Assembly (NCBI GenBank): GCA_025965155.1
Contig: JAOPXN010000025.1
Span: 1 to 64,000, forward strand
Origin: Propionibacteriaceae bacterium
GTDB taxonomy: Bacteria; Actinomycetota; Actinomycetes; Propionibacteriales; Propionibacteriaceae
Direction of reading: 5' to 3'
Length of the DNA: 64,000 nucleotides
Shown: one piece after another, positions 7,970 to 17,361 of the stretch
Position numbering within the stretch: position 1 is the first letter of the stretch
How the letters are laid out: every line of letters begins with the position of its first letter
Translations under genes and position numbers: made by a program
The notes under the pieces: generated by a model
Seen by the model: the letters and a program-made list of their open reading frames with translations, nothing else
Told to the model about the DNA's origin: nothing
Database searches by the model: none

Positions 7970-9301
7970 GTGCTTCCAGTACGTATCCATCGATTTGCCC
8001 GCCCGTTGCTGGCGGCTACCGCGATAGCGACGATCCTGGCCGGGTGTTCGGTGGGCTCCGTCGGCGGCGGTGGTGACTCCGGGTCCGCCGGGGCGACCAA
8101 CATCACCGTCCTGTATGGGACCGGCACCGCGAATGACACCCTGTTCAAGGCCCTCTCCGATGGCTTCACGGCAGCGAACCCCGACATTAAGCTGACCCTC
8201 GAGACGCAGCCCACCGGAACCGAGGGCGACAACCTGACCAAGACGAAGCTGTCGACGGGGGAGATGGCCGACGTCTTCTACTACAACTCCGGGTCGCTGT
8301 TCCAAGCGCTGAACCCGGACACCAACCTGGCGCCGCTCACTGACCAGCCGTGGGTTGACCAGCTTTCCGCGGAGATGAAGACCGTCGTCAGCACCCCCAA
8401 CGGGACCTACGGTGCACCGCTCGGCACCACGTTCGCGGGCGGCGTGCTCTACAACAAGAAGGTCTACGACAAGCTCGGGCTGAAGGTACCCACGTCGTGG
8501 GCGGAGTTCGACGCCAACAACAAGAAGATTCTGGCCGACGGCAAGGTCACGCCGATCGAGCAGACGTTCGGGGATACCTGGACCTCCCAGCTCTTCGTCC
8601 TCGGCGACTTCGCCAACGTCGCCGCCCAGGATCCGAACTGGGCGGCCGACTACACGGCCAACAAGGCGAAGTACAGTGACCAGCCGGCACTCCAGGCGTT
8701 CAAGAACCAGCAGCAGACCCACGCCGACGGCTACTACAACAAGAACTTCGCCTCAGCCAAGTTCGATGACGGCGTCAAGGCAATCGCCACCGGCACGGCG
8801 GCCCACTACCCGATGCTCACGGCTGTCCTCTCTACGGTGGTTCAGAACTACCCGGAGAACGTGGACGATGTCGGGTTCTTCCCGTTGCCGGCACAGGATG
8901 CCGCGAACACGCAGATGACGCTCTGGCTGCCCAACGCCATCTACATTCCGAAGACGACTGAAGGCGCCAAGTTGGATGCAGCGAAGAAGTTCGTCGCGTG
9001 GGTCAACTCCACTGAGGGCTGCGCGGTGCAGCAGAAGGCCGGGTCGGTGAGCGGCCCGTACGCGATCAGCTCGTGCACCCTGCCCGACTCCGTGCCGGCA
9101 GCCGTTAAGGACATGCAGCCCTACCTGGACAACAAGAAGGTCAGCCCGGCTCTGGAGTTCCTGTCGCCGATCAAGGGCCCGAACCTGGAAAACATCACCG
9201 TTGAGGTTGGCTCCGGAATCTCGTCGGCCGAAAAGGGCGCCAAGCAGTACGACGAGGACGTGAAGAAGCAGGCCCAGCAGCTCGGGCTTGAAGGCTGGTA
9301 G
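7970..9301 (+). CDS. Sugar ABC transporter substrate-binding lipoprotein (CUT1), rhamnoside cluster
   Basis: This encodes 443 residues. The GTG at 7970 is chosen because AAGGAGG stands 5 bases upstream; an upstream in-frame GTG at 7928 would fall in the operator repeat. The N-terminus is a lipoprotein signal (RFARPLLAATAIATILAGC, lipid-modified Cys at residue 26) followed by a Gly/Ser linker. The rest is a family 1 solute-binding fold (ITVLYGTGTANDTLFKALSDGF; VPTSWAEFDANNKKIL; WLPNAIYIPKTTEGAKLDAAKKFV). It should capture an oligosaccharide, probably rhamnose-containing given its neighbours, and deliver it to the two permeases downstream. No ATPase gene accompanies it. Confidence 0.92.
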   Translation: MLPVRIHRFARPLLAATAIATILAGCSVGSVGGGGDSGSAGATNITVLYGTGTANDTLFKALSDGFTAANPDIKLTLETQPTGTEGDNLTKTKLSTGEMADVFYYNSGSLFQALNPDTNLAPLTDQPWVDQLSAEMKTVVSTPNGTYGAPLGTTFAGGVLYNKKVYDKLGLKVPTSWAEFDANNKKILADGKVTPIEQTFGDTWTSQLFVLGDFANVAAQDPNWAADYTANKAKYSDQPALQAFKNQQQTHADGYYNKNFASAKFDDGVKAIATGTAAHYPMLTAVLSTVVQNYPENVDDVGFFPLPAQDAANTQMTLWLPNAIYIPKTTEGAKLDAAKKFVAWVNSTEGCAVQQKAGSVSGPYAISSCTLPDSVPAAVKDMQPYLDNKKVSPALEFLSPIKGPNLENITVEVGSGISSAEKGAKQYDEDVKKQAQQLGLEGW

Positions 9302-9318
9302 GTCGCTACCAGCACCGT

Positions 9319-9345
9319 CGGGGCGACCGCGTGCCGGTCGCCCCG
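9319..9345 (+). repeat. Intercistronic hairpin between binding-protein and permease genes
   Basis: CGGGGCGACCG and CGGTCGCCCCG form a perfect 11-bp stem with a 5-base loop, and no T-tract follows. A hairpin in this position commonly protects the upstream binding-protein message, so that it is made in excess over the permeases (as known for malE-malF); that role here is inference. Confidence 0.65.
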
Positions 9346-9391
9346 GCAACTCCCTCCGTACCTGTACGTCCTTCATATTTGGAGATGACAG

Positions 9392-10312
9392 ATGGTCTCA
9401 ACGCTGACTCCCTCTGGAGTGCAGACAGCGAGCAATCAAGCTCGACCACGGCGACGACGGCGGAGCCCCTACCCCCTCTGGTTCTTCGCCATCCCTGGCT
9501 TGCTCTTCATCGTGCTGTTCGCGATCCCGACATTTGCCTCGTTCTACTTCAGCCTGACCCGCTGGACCCTGTCCACCACGGAGTTCATCGGCCTTGACAA
9601 CTTCATCCTGTTCTTCAAGGAGCCGACGCTGGTCAGTGGCTTCACCCACACCTTCATCTACGCCTTCCTCACCTCGGCGGCGAAGGTTGTGCTGGGGATG
9701 CTGCTCGGCGTGCTGCTTACCTCGAAGATCATCGGGCGCGGTTACCTCCGGTCAGTGGTCTTCTTCCCGGTGCTGGTCTCCACCATCGGAGTCGGGCTGA
9801 CGTTCAAAATCTTGCTGGATCCCTTCAACGGCTTGGTGAACAAGACACTGGCGGCGGTCGGCATCACGGGACCGGGCTGGCTCACCGACCCGAGCCTCGC
9901 GCTCTACTCGGTCATCGGCGTCGACGTCTGGAAAGGCATCGGCATTGCCACCCTGATCTACATCGCCGGAATGGTGGCCATTCCGCAGGAGTACTACGAG
10001 GCGGCCAAGGTCGATGGCTCGACCGGTCGGCAGATGTTCTTCAACATCACCTTGCCGTTGCTCCGGCCGGCTACCACGACGGTGATCCTGCTCTCGCTGA
10101 TCGGGGGCCTGCGGTCATTCGACCTCATCTGGGCAATGACGAAGGGTGGACCGGGATTTACCAGTGACGTGATCGCCTCGGTCATCTACAAGCAGTACCA
10201 GGCCGGCTTCTACGGTCTCTCCACCGCTGGAAACGTGGTGCTCTTCGTCGTCGTGGCCGCAATCGTCGTGCCGATGTCGATCTACTTCAACCGGCAGGAG
10301 GCCCCACGATGA
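9392..10312 (+). CDS. Sugar ABC transporter permease, MalF type
   Basis: This encodes 306 residues with six predicted membrane helices, from FAIPGLLFIVLFAIPTFASFYF to VVLFVVVAAIVVPMSIYF. The binding-protein-dependent permease motif (EAAx3G..., the EAA loop that contacts the ATPase) reads YYEAAKVDGSTGRQMFFNITLPLLRP near residues 205-230. GGAG precedes the ATG. It overlaps the next permease gene by 4 bp (ATGA), so the two are co-translated. It is part of the CUT1 importer with the lipoprotein at 7970. Confidence 0.93.
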   Translation: MVSTLTPSGVQTASNQARPRRRRRSPYPLWFFAIPGLLFIVLFAIPTFASFYFSLTRWTLSTTEFIGLDNFILFFKEPTLVSGFTHTFIYAFLTSAAKVVLGMLLGVLLTSKIIGRGYLRSVVFFPVLVSTIGVGLTFKILLDPFNGLVNKTLAAVGITGPGWLTDPSLALYSVIGVDVWKGIGIATLIYIAGMVAIPQEYYEAAKVDGSTGRQMFFNITLPLLRPATTTVILLSLIGGLRSFDLIWAMTKGGPGFTSDVIASVIYKQYQAGFYGLSTAGNVVLFVVVAAIVVPMSIYFNRQEAPR

Positions 10313-11142
10313 AGCACGAGAGACGCCGCAGCTGGATCGTCGGGATCATCGCCATCCTCGCGTCCATCGTGATCTTCCTGGTCCCGTTCGCCTTCATCTT
10401 CCTGACCGCGAGCAAGACGGTGAAGGATGCCGCCGATCTGGCGTTCACCCTGCCCACAGAATGGGCGCTGTTTGAGAATATCTCGACCGTGTTGCAGACG
10501 AACCAGTTCGTTGTGCTGCGCGCCTTCATCAACAGCATCACGTTGACTGTGACCAGTGTGATCATCATGGTTGTGCTCGCCGCAATGGCCGGCTACATCC
10601 TCGATCGGCGCAAGTCCCGCTGGAACGCAATCGCGAACTTCTTCGTGCTGGCCGGCCTGATCGTGCCGCCGGCGGTGGTGCCGACGATCTGGGTGATGCA
10701 AATGCTCGGACTGTTCAAGACCATGCCGGGGATGATCCTGATCGAGGTGACCTTCGGGCTCTCGTTCTGCATCCTGCTCTTCAAGTCGTTCGTGTCGAGC
10801 ATCCCACGAGAGCTGGACGAGGCAGCGATTGTCGACGGCGCCGGTCCGTTGCGGCTCTTCTTCAGTGTGATCCTGCCTCTGCTTAAGCCGGTGGTCGTCA
10901 CAGTCATCGTCGTGCAGGCCGTTTTCGTATTCAATGACTTCGCGGGCCCGCTCTACTTCCTCCCCGGAAACGAGGGGGTGACCGTGCAGCTGACCCTGTA
11001 CAACTTCCAGAGTCAGACGCTCAACCAGTGGAACCTGCTGTTCGCTGACATCTTGTTGATCACCATCCCGCCGCTGGTGATGTACATGTTCTTCAACCGA
11101 CAGATCGTGGCCGGCATGACGTCGGGTGCGGTCAAGGGCTGA
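10309..11142 (+). CDS. Sugar ABC transporter permease, MalG type
   Basis: This encodes 277 residues and overlaps the preceding permease gene by 4 bp. Predicted helices start with IVGIIAILASIVIFLVPFAFIFL, and the EAA loop is present (ELDEAAIVDGAGPLRLFFSVILPLLKP, near residues 165-190). It ends with the usual MalG-type tail (FNRQIVAGMTSGAVKG). It forms the heterodimeric channel with the MalF-type partner. The ATPase must be encoded elsewhere, as is usual in actinomycetes that use one MsiK for many importers. Confidence 0.93.
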   Translation: MKHERRRSWIVGIIAILASIVIFLVPFAFIFLTASKTVKDAADLAFTLPTEWALFENISTVLQTNQFVVLRAFINSITLTVTSVIIMVVLAAMAGYILDRRKSRWNAIANFFVLAGLIVPPAVVPTIWVMQMLGLFKTMPGMILIEVTFGLSFCILLFKSFVSSIPRELDEAAIVDGAGPLRLFFSVILPLLKPVVVTVIVVQAVFVFNDFAGPLYFLPGNEGVTVQLTLYNFQSQTLNQWNLLFADILLITIPPLVMYMFFNRQIVAGMTSGAVKG

Positions 11143-11188
11143 CATGTTCGTGCTGAGCCGTGGACTCGGTCGTGGAGACCGCCGATCA

Positions 11189-11791
11189 TCACCAGTATTC
11201 GGGTGGGATCGTGTGGTTGTGCCAGCCCAGCTCGTTGGCGGCGATGAAGGCCGAGAGTGCTTCATCGCCGGTCAACGGATCTGCCAACCACCGGTCGACG
11301 ACATCGATCAAGTCCCCCGCCCTCTCCGGCGAGGGCTGGTCGATGATGTCCGACCAGGCGTCGAGGAATCCATCGGGGAGCGCAGGCGCCAGTCCGGTGA
11401 GGTCGGCGGCCAGGTATTTCTGCCCGCGGAACAGGCGCCGATGGTGGGCCAGCGCGCACCGTCCCGCGGCCAGCGCGGAATGCACGGCCGAGTGCTGGAG
11501 CAGGAAGCGATCGCCACGGTCAGCGGCGGCGCGAAGGTAGCCGGGGGACGCCAGCTTCACATCGACATATCCGCCAAGGTAGGCCACGCCGACCGTGCTC
11601 ACGTAGCCAACCCGTCCGGCCCTCGCCGCGACGTCGTAGGCAGAGTCGGTGACAACGAGGTAGACATCAACGTCGGAATCGGGCCGCTCATCACCGCGGG
11701 CGACCGAACCCACCACAAGAACTCCGAGCGTGTCCGAGCTCGCCCGCTGGCTTTCGGTGAAGGCCGCAAAGGTCTGTTCGTGATGGTGCAT
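11189..11791 (-). CDS. Nucleotidyltransferase-fold protein (pol-beta superfamily)
   Basis: This encodes 200 residues. The active-site pattern GSVARGDERPDSDVDVYLVV near residues 27-46 is the GS..RG..x..SDxD motif of the minimal nucleotidyltransferase / aminoglycoside adenylyltransferase superfamily, with both metal-binding Asp residues (DVD) present. The C-terminal half is helical and not recognised. The gene lies antisense, between the importer permease and the GH78 rhamnosidase, with no obvious HEPN partner beside it. Whether it modifies a small molecule, a protein or a tRNA is not visible. Its orientation suggests it is not part of the sugar operon. Confidence 0.8.
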   Translation of the reverse strand: MHHHEQTFAAFTESQRASSDTLGVLVVGSVARGDERPDSDVDVYLVVTDSAYDVAARAGRVGYVSTVGVAYLGGYVDVKLASPGYLRAAADRGDRFLLQHSAVHSALAAGRCALAHHRRLFRGQKYLAADLTGLAPALPDGFLDAWSDIIDQPSPERAGDLIDVVDRWLADPLTGDEALSAFIAANELGWHNHTIPPEYW

Positions 11792-11855
11792 CCCTTACAT
11801 TCCCATAATCCCTCAGAGTTCCTCCAATCCCTTCGTGAACTGAAGAAAGGTCCAC

Positions 11856-14141
11856 ATGTCTGAGATTTCGTCCGCCACCATGATCGGCTCCGCCCAGGAT
11901 CAGAACGCGCCACTGCTGCGGACCGAGTTCACCCTGGAGTCCGGCCACGGACCGGTCGCCAAGGCCGAACTGCAGGCATCGGCCCAAGGCATCTTCGAGG
12001 CGTACCTGGGCGGGGCCAAGGTCGGCGACGATGTGCTGAGCCCTGGCTGGTCCAGCTATGAGTGGCGGTTGCGCTATCGCAGCTATGAGGTCACCGACCT
12101 GCTCCAGAACACGTCCGAGGCGCCGGTGGTGCTCGGCTTCGGACTCGGCAACGGCTGGTTCCGGGGTCGCCTGACCTGGAGTGGTGGCCGCGCGTTCTAC
12201 GGTGACCGGCTCGGCGCGATCGGTGCGCTGGTGATCACCTACGAAGACGGTCATCAGCAGGTAGTCCGCACCGACGGGTCGTGGACCTCGGGTCCGTCTG
12301 CCGTGCTCGCCGACGACTTCTACGACGGGCAGACCATCGACGCCCGGTTGGCCTCGGATGCGTGGCTGCGTCCGGGATTCTCCAGTGACTCCTGGACCGG
12401 CGTCACGGCGCTGGACTTCGACGTCGACAAGCTGGTCGAGTACGTCGGACCGCCAGTGGTGCGGCATGAGGAGCTCCGGCCGGTGAAGATCTGGCAGTCG
12501 CCCGCAGGTAGGACGTTGGTCGACTTCGGCCAGAACCTCGTTGGCTGGTTGAAGTTCTCGGTGCGCGGCGAGCGGGGCGAGACGATCACGCTGCGCCACG
12601 CCGAGGTGCTGGAGGACGGCGAGCTCGGTGTCCGTCCGCTGCGCAGTGCGAAGGCGACCGACGAGCTGATCATGAGCGGCAATGACGACTTTTTCGAGCC
12701 GACCTTCACCTTCCACGGCTTCCGCTATGCCGAGATCACCGGGTGGCCGGGGGAGCTCACGGTGGACTCCCTGGTCGCCGTCGTCGTCTCGTCGGCGCTG
12801 GAGCGGATCGGTGACTTCGAGTGCTCCGACCCGATGCTGAACCAGCTGCACCGCAACGTCGTCTGGGGACAGCGCGGCAACTTCGTCGACGTGCCGACCG
12901 ACTGCCCGCAGCGCGACGAGCGGCTGGGATGGACCGGTGACCTCGCTGTGTTCTCCCCGACCGCCGTCTTCCTCTTCGACTCCAGCGGCTTCCTGCGCGA
13001 CTGGCTCCGCGATCTTGACGTCGAGCAGCGCGCGGCCGACGGCATGGTGCCCTTCGTCGTCCCGGACGTGATCAAGTTCCTGCCGCCGAACAAGGACTTC
13101 GGCGCCCAGGACTCAACCTCGTTCTGGAGCGACGCGGCAGCATGGGTGCCCTGGGCGGCCTGGCAGGCCTACGGCGATCGTGATGCCTTGGCTGAGGCAT
13201 TCCCGGCCATGGCTGCTCACGTCCGCCGGGTGGAGAGCAAGCTGTCGGAGCAGGACCTCTGGGATAGTGGCTTCCAGTTCGCTGACTGGCTCGACCCGGC
13301 GGCGCCTCCAGAGGATCCGGCTGCGGCGAAGGCGGACAAGAGCGTGGTGTCAACGGCAGCTGTGTACCGCAGCAGTGCCACAGTGGCCGCTGCCGCCCGA
13401 GAGCTCGGGCTGGACGCTGAGGCGGAGCACTTCGCGGCACTGGCGGCCCGGGTCCGCAGGGCCTTCAACACCCATTACGTGACCGACCAGGGTCAGGTGC
13501 TGAGCGACTGTCCCACCGTGTACGCGCTGGCCATCGCCTTTGGGTTGCTGGACGAACCCCAGCTGCAGTTTGCCGGCGACCGGCTCGCTGAGCTCGTTGC
13601 TGAGAACGGCTATCGGGTCGCCACCGGGTTCGCGGGGACGCCCTACATCTCCGATGCGCTCACCATGACCGGGCACCTGGACGAGGCCTACCGGCTGCTG
13701 CTGGAGCGGGAGTGCCCGTCCTGGCTGTATCCGGTGACGATGGGGGCGACGACGATCTGGGAGCGGTGGGACTCGATGCTGCCCGACGGATCGATCAACC
13801 CGGGCGAGATGACCAGCTTCAACCATTACGCACTGGGCGCGGTCGCGGACTGGATGCATCGCGTCGTCGGCGGCCTTGCTCCTGCCGCGCCCGGATACCA
13901 GCGAGTCCGGATTGCGCCGCAGCCGGGCGGCGATCTCACCTGGGCGAAGACCTCGCTGCGGACGCCGCATGGCGACGTCCGGGTTGCCTGGGAGATCGTC
14001 GACGGCGAGCTCCGGGTTGACGCCGATCTCCCCGAGGGAGTGACGGCGGAGCTGGCACTGCCGGGCTCGGACATCGAAATCGTCACCGGCGGGCAGTCGG
14101 TGAGCCGGTCAACAACCTCTGAAGTAAGGAGTCATGCGTGA
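11856..14141 (+). CDS. GH78 alpha-L-rhamnosidase, cytoplasmic
   Basis: This encodes 761 residues. Domain order follows the family: an N-terminal lectin-like module (residues about 40-180, with AYLGGAKVGDDVLSPGWSSY), a beta-sandwich (LVDFGQNLVGWLKFSVRGERGE), the (alpha/alpha)6 catalytic domain with the diagnostic DCPQRDERLGWTGD segment near residues 348-361, and a C-terminal beta-sandwich (SINPGEMTSFNHYALGAVADWMH.., VRIAPQPGGDL). It releases L-rhamnose from oligosaccharides or glycosides. No signal peptide is seen. GAAAGG precedes the ATG. Its stop overlaps the rhaI start, giving a GH78-rhaI-aldolase-kinase operon that turns rhamnosides into lactate and DHAP. Confidence 0.92.
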   Translation: MSEISSATMIGSAQDQNAPLLRTEFTLESGHGPVAKAELQASAQGIFEAYLGGAKVGDDVLSPGWSSYEWRLRYRSYEVTDLLQNTSEAPVVLGFGLGNGWFRGRLTWSGGRAFYGDRLGAIGALVITYEDGHQQVVRTDGSWTSGPSAVLADDFYDGQTIDARLASDAWLRPGFSSDSWTGVTALDFDVDKLVEYVGPPVVRHEELRPVKIWQSPAGRTLVDFGQNLVGWLKFSVRGERGETITLRHAEVLEDGELGVRPLRSAKATDELIMSGNDDFFEPTFTFHGFRYAEITGWPGELTVDSLVAVVVSSALERIGDFECSDPMLNQLHRNVVWGQRGNFVDVPTDCPQRDERLGWTGDLAVFSPTAVFLFDSSGFLRDWLRDLDVEQRAADGMVPFVVPDVIKFLPPNKDFGAQDSTSFWSDAAAWVPWAAWQAYGDRDALAEAFPAMAAHVRRVESKLSEQDLWDSGFQFADWLDPAAPPEDPAAAKADKSVVSTAAVYRSSATVAAAARELGLDAEAEHFAALAARVRRAFNTHYVTDQGQVLSDCPTVYALAIAFGLLDEPQLQFAGDRLAELVAENGYRVATGFAGTPYISDALTMTGHLDEAYRLLLERECPSWLYPVTMGATTIWERWDSMLPDGSINPGEMTSFNHYALGAVADWMHRVVGGLAPAAPGYQRVRIAPQPGGDLTWAKTSLRTPHGDVRVAWEIVDGELRVDADLPEGVTAELALPGSDIEIVTGGQSVSRSTTSEVRSHA

Positions 14142-15304
14142 TTACGTTTGCATCCATTGCCGACCAGCTCGCCGGTCAAGTGATCGAGCTACCTTCGTGG
14201 GCGTTCGGCAACTCCGGTACCCGGTTCAAAGTGTTCGGCACTCCGGGTACCCCGCGGACGATCCAGGAGAAGCTGGCCGATGCAGCCAAGGTGAACGAGC
14301 TGACCGGCCTGGCACCGAAGGTTGCCTTGCATATCCCGTGGGACAAGGTGGACGACTACGCGGCCCTGAGGGCGTACGCGGCTGATCTTGGCGTCGCGCT
14401 GGGAACCGTCAACTCGAACACCTTCCAGGACGACATCTACAAGTTCGGCAGCCTCACCCATGTGGATGAGTCGGTGCGCCGCAAGGCAATCGAGCATCAC
14501 CTCGAATGCATCGAGGTGATGGACCAGACCGGCTCACGGGACCTGAAGATCTGGCTGGCCGACGGCACCAACTACGCCGGGCAGGGTGATATCCGCGGCC
14601 GGCAGGACAGGCTGGCCGACAGCCTCCAGCAGATCTATGACCGGATCGGTGAAGATCAGCGGCTGGTGCTGGAGTACAAGTTCTTCGAGCCGGCGTTCTA
14701 CCACATGGACGTGCCGGACTGGGGCACCTCCTATGTCCAGGTCAGCGCGCTCGGCGAACGGGCTACTGTCTGCCTGGACACCGGTCACCACGCGCCCGGC
14801 ACCAACATCGAGTTCATCGTCGCGCAGCTGCTGCGGCTGGGGAAGCTCGGCTCGTTCGACTTCAACTCCCGGTACTACGCCGACGACGATCTGATCGTCG
14901 GCTCGGCGGATCCGTTCCAGCTGTTCCGCATCCTGTTCGAGGTAGTCCGCGGTGGCGGCTTCGGCCCGGACTCCGATGTGGCGTTCATGCTGGACCAGTG
15001 CCACAACGTGGAGGACAAGATCCCCGGCCAGATCCGCTCGGTGCTCAACGTCCAAGAGATGATGGCCCGGGCCTTGCTGGTGGATCGGGATGCCTTGCTG
15101 GCCGCTCAGGAGGCGGGCGATGTTCTTGGTGCCAACGGCATTCTGATGGACGCTTTCTACACCGACGTCCGGCCTGAGCTCGCGAAGTGGCGCCAGTCCC
15201 GGGGTCTGCCGGCCGACCCGATGAAGGCGTACGCCGAGTCCGGCTACCAGACCAAGATCAACACCGAACGAGTGGGCGGCCATCAGGCCGGATGGGGAGC
15301 ATGA
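14138..15304 (+). CDS. rhaI: L-rhamnose isomerase (RhaI type)
   Basis: This encodes 388 residues. The GTG at 14138 overlaps the GH78 stop (GTGA) and has AAGGAG 6 bases upstream. The sequence is of the xylose-isomerase-like TIM-barrel RhaI family known from Pseudomonas stutzeri and many actinobacteria, rather than E. coli RhaA. Metal- and substrate-site segments are visible: LEYKFFEPAFYHMD, CLDTGHHAPGTN, SFDFNSRYYADDD and FMLDQCHNVEDK. It converts L-rhamnose to L-rhamnulose in the cytoplasm. The next gene starts one base after its stop. Confidence 0.93.
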   Translation: MITFASIADQLAGQVIELPSWAFGNSGTRFKVFGTPGTPRTIQEKLADAAKVNELTGLAPKVALHIPWDKVDDYAALRAYAADLGVALGTVNSNTFQDDIYKFGSLTHVDESVRRKAIEHHLECIEVMDQTGSRDLKIWLADGTNYAGQGDIRGRQDRLADSLQQIYDRIGEDQRLVLEYKFFEPAFYHMDVPDWGTSYVQVSALGERATVCLDTGHHAPGTNIEFIVAQLLRLGKLGSFDFNSRYYADDDLIVGSADPFQLFRILFEVVRGGGFGPDSDVAFMLDQCHNVEDKIPGQIRSVLNVQEMMARALLVDRDALLAAQEAGDVLGANGILMDAFYTDVRPELAKWRQSRGLPADPMKAYAESGYQTKINTERVGGHQAGWGA

Positions 15305-15305
15305 G

Positions 15306-17342
15306 ATGACTAACACTGCGGTGACGGAGCTGATCGAGCGCTCAAACCGGCTCGGCTCGGACCCGAAGAACACCAACTACGCCGGTGGAAACACCTCCGC
15401 CAAGGGCAGCGAGATCGATCCAGTGACCGGCGAGCCGGTGGAGCTGTGTTGGGTCAAGGGCTCCGGCGGCGACCTGGGCACGCTGAAGGAGAGCGGCCTG
15501 GCGGTGCTCCGGCTGGACCGGATGCGGTCGCTGGTGGATGTGTATCCCGGCCTCGATCGCGAAGACGAGATGGTCGCCGCGTTCGACTACTGCCTGCACG
15601 GCAAGGGCGGAGCGGCGCCGTCGATCGACACGGCGATGCATGGCCTGGTCGACGCAGCCCATGTTGACCATCTCCATCCCGATTCCGGCATCGCGATCGC
15701 CACCGCAGCCGACGGCGAGGAGCTGACTAGCAAGATCTTCGGCGACAAGGTGGTGTGGGTGCCGTGGCGCCGTCCCGGGTTCCAGCTGGGCCTCGACATC
15801 GCCAAGATCAAAGCCGACAACCCTCAGGCGATCGGCTGCATCCTCGGCGGCCACGGCATCACTGCGTGGGGCGCGACGTCGGAGGAGTCGGAGGCCAACT
15901 CGCTGTGGATCATCGACACCGCTGCTGCCTACATTGCTCAGAATGCCAAGCCGGAGCCGTTCGGGCCGGCGCTGGACGGGTACGCCGCGCTGCCGGAGAC
16001 CGAACGGCGTGCTAAGGCGGCCGCGCTCGCTCCGACGCTGCGGTCGATCGCCTCCCATGACAAGCCGATGGTCGGACATTTCACCGACGCCGACGTGGTA
16101 CTGGACTTCCTGGCATCGGCCGAGCATCCGCGGTTGGCCGCACTCGGCACCAGCTGCCCGGACCACTTCCTGCGGACCAAGGTCAAGCCGCTGGTTCTCG
16201 ACCTGCCCGCCTCGGCAACGGTGGAGGAGTCGATCGCCCGGCTCACCGAGCTGCACGAGACGTACCGCGCCGACTACCAGGCGTACTACGACCGCAACGC
16301 CACTCCGCACTCACCGGCCATTCGCGGGGCCGACCCGTTGATCATCTTGGTCCCCGGTGTGGGCATGTTCTCCTACGGGGCTAACAAGCAGACCGCCCGG
16401 GTCGCCGGTGAGTTCTACGTCAATGCCATCAATGTGATGCGGGGCGCCGAGGGTCTGTCCAGCTACGCGCCGATTGACGAGGCGGAGAAGTTCAAGATCG
16501 AGTACTGGGCGCTCGAGGAGGCCAAGCTGGCGCGGATGCCCAAGCCCAAGTCGCTCGCCTCCCGGATCGCCCTGGTCACCGGCGCCGCTTCAGGCATCGG
16601 CAAGGCCATCGCCACCCGGCTCGCCGCCGAAGGTGCCTGTGTGGTCATCGCCGACCTCGACCTGGAGAAGGCACAGGGCGCGGCGGCCGAGATCGGGAAC
16701 ACCGACGTGGCCGTGGGCGTCGCGGCCAACGTCGCCGACGAGGATGCAGTGCGGGCCAGCATCGACGCTGCTGTGCTGGCGTTCGGCGGGCTCGACATCG
16801 TGGTGAACAACGCCGGACTCTCGCTGTCCAAGGCGTTGCTGGACACCACCGTCGCCGACTGGGACCTGCAGCACAATGTGATGGCGAAGGGCTCCTTCCT
16901 GGTCTCGAAAGCGGCCGCGAAGGTGCTGATCGAGCAGAAGCTGGGCGGAGACATTATCTACATCTCCTCGAAGAACTCGGTCTTCGCCGGCCCGAACAAC
17001 ATCGCCTACTCCGCGACCAAGGCCGACCAGGCACACCAGGTGCGGCTGCTCGCGGCCGAACTGGGGGAGTACGGGGTCAAGGTCAACGGCATCAACCCCG
17101 ACGGCGTGGTCCGAGGTTCCGGCATCTTCGCCGGCGGCTGGGGCGCGAAACGCGCAGCCGTCTACGGCGTGCCGGAGGAGGAGCTCGGAAAGTACTACGC
17201 GCAGCGCACCCTGCTCAAGCGTGAGGTACTGCCCGAGAACGTCGCCAACGCAGTGTTCGTACTCTGCTCATCCGACCTCAGCCACACGACCGGGTTGCAC
17301 ATCCCCGTCGACGCGGGTGTCGCGGCCGCGTTCCTCCGGTGA
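15306..17342 (+). CDS. rhaEW: Bifunctional rhamnulose-1-phosphate aldolase / L-lactaldehyde dehydrogenase (RhaEW type)
   Basis: This encodes 678 residues and is a two-domain fusion. Residues 1 to about 400 are a class II aldolase domain with Zn-binding histidines (DAAHVDHLHPDSG, GGHGITAWG). Residues about 418-678 are a short-chain dehydrogenase with the nucleotide motif TGAASGIGKAI (about residue 424), the NNAGLS segment and the Ser/Tyr-x3-Lys catalytic set (ISSKNS..AYSATKAD). The aldolase splits L-rhamnulose-1-P into DHAP and L-lactaldehyde; the dehydrogenase part oxidises the lactaldehyde. The same fusion (YuxG/RhaEW) is known in Bacillus and actinobacteria. It lies in the rhaI-rhaEW-rhaB operon. 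Confidence 0.92.
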   Translation: MTNTAVTELIERSNRLGSDPKNTNYAGGNTSAKGSEIDPVTGEPVELCWVKGSGGDLGTLKESGLAVLRLDRMRSLVDVYPGLDREDEMVAAFDYCLHGKGGAAPSIDTAMHGLVDAAHVDHLHPDSGIAIATAADGEELTSKIFGDKVVWVPWRRPGFQLGLDIAKIKADNPQAIGCILGGHGITAWGATSEESEANSLWIIDTAAAYIAQNAKPEPFGPALDGYAALPETERRAKAAALAPTLRSIASHDKPMVGHFTDADVVLDFLASAEHPRLAALGTSCPDHFLRTKVKPLVLDLPASATVEESIARLTELHETYRADYQAYYDRNATPHSPAIRGADPLIILVPGVGMFSYGANKQTARVAGEFYVNAINVMRGAEGLSSYAPIDEAEKFKIEYWALEEAKLARMPKPKSLASRIALVTGAASGIGKAIATRLAAEGACVVIADLDLEKAQGAAAEIGNTDVAVGVAANVADEDAVRASIDAAVLAFGGLDIVVNNAGLSLSKALLDTTVADWDLQHNVMAKGSFLVSKAAAKVLIEQKLGGDIIYISSKNSVFAGPNNIAYSATKADQAHQVRLLAAELGEYGVKVNGINPDGVVRGSGIFAGGWGAKRAAVYGVPEEELGKYYAQRTLLKREVLPENVANAVFVLCSSDLSHTTGLHIPVDAGVAAAFLR

Positions 17343-17361
17343 GCCGGCCGAGGGGGCGGAG

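Noticed and set aside
14134-14385. ATG at 14134 as the rhaI start
   Set aside because: That frame gives an unrelated 83-residue product; the GTG at 14138 reads the isomerase directly and is well spaced from AAGGAG.
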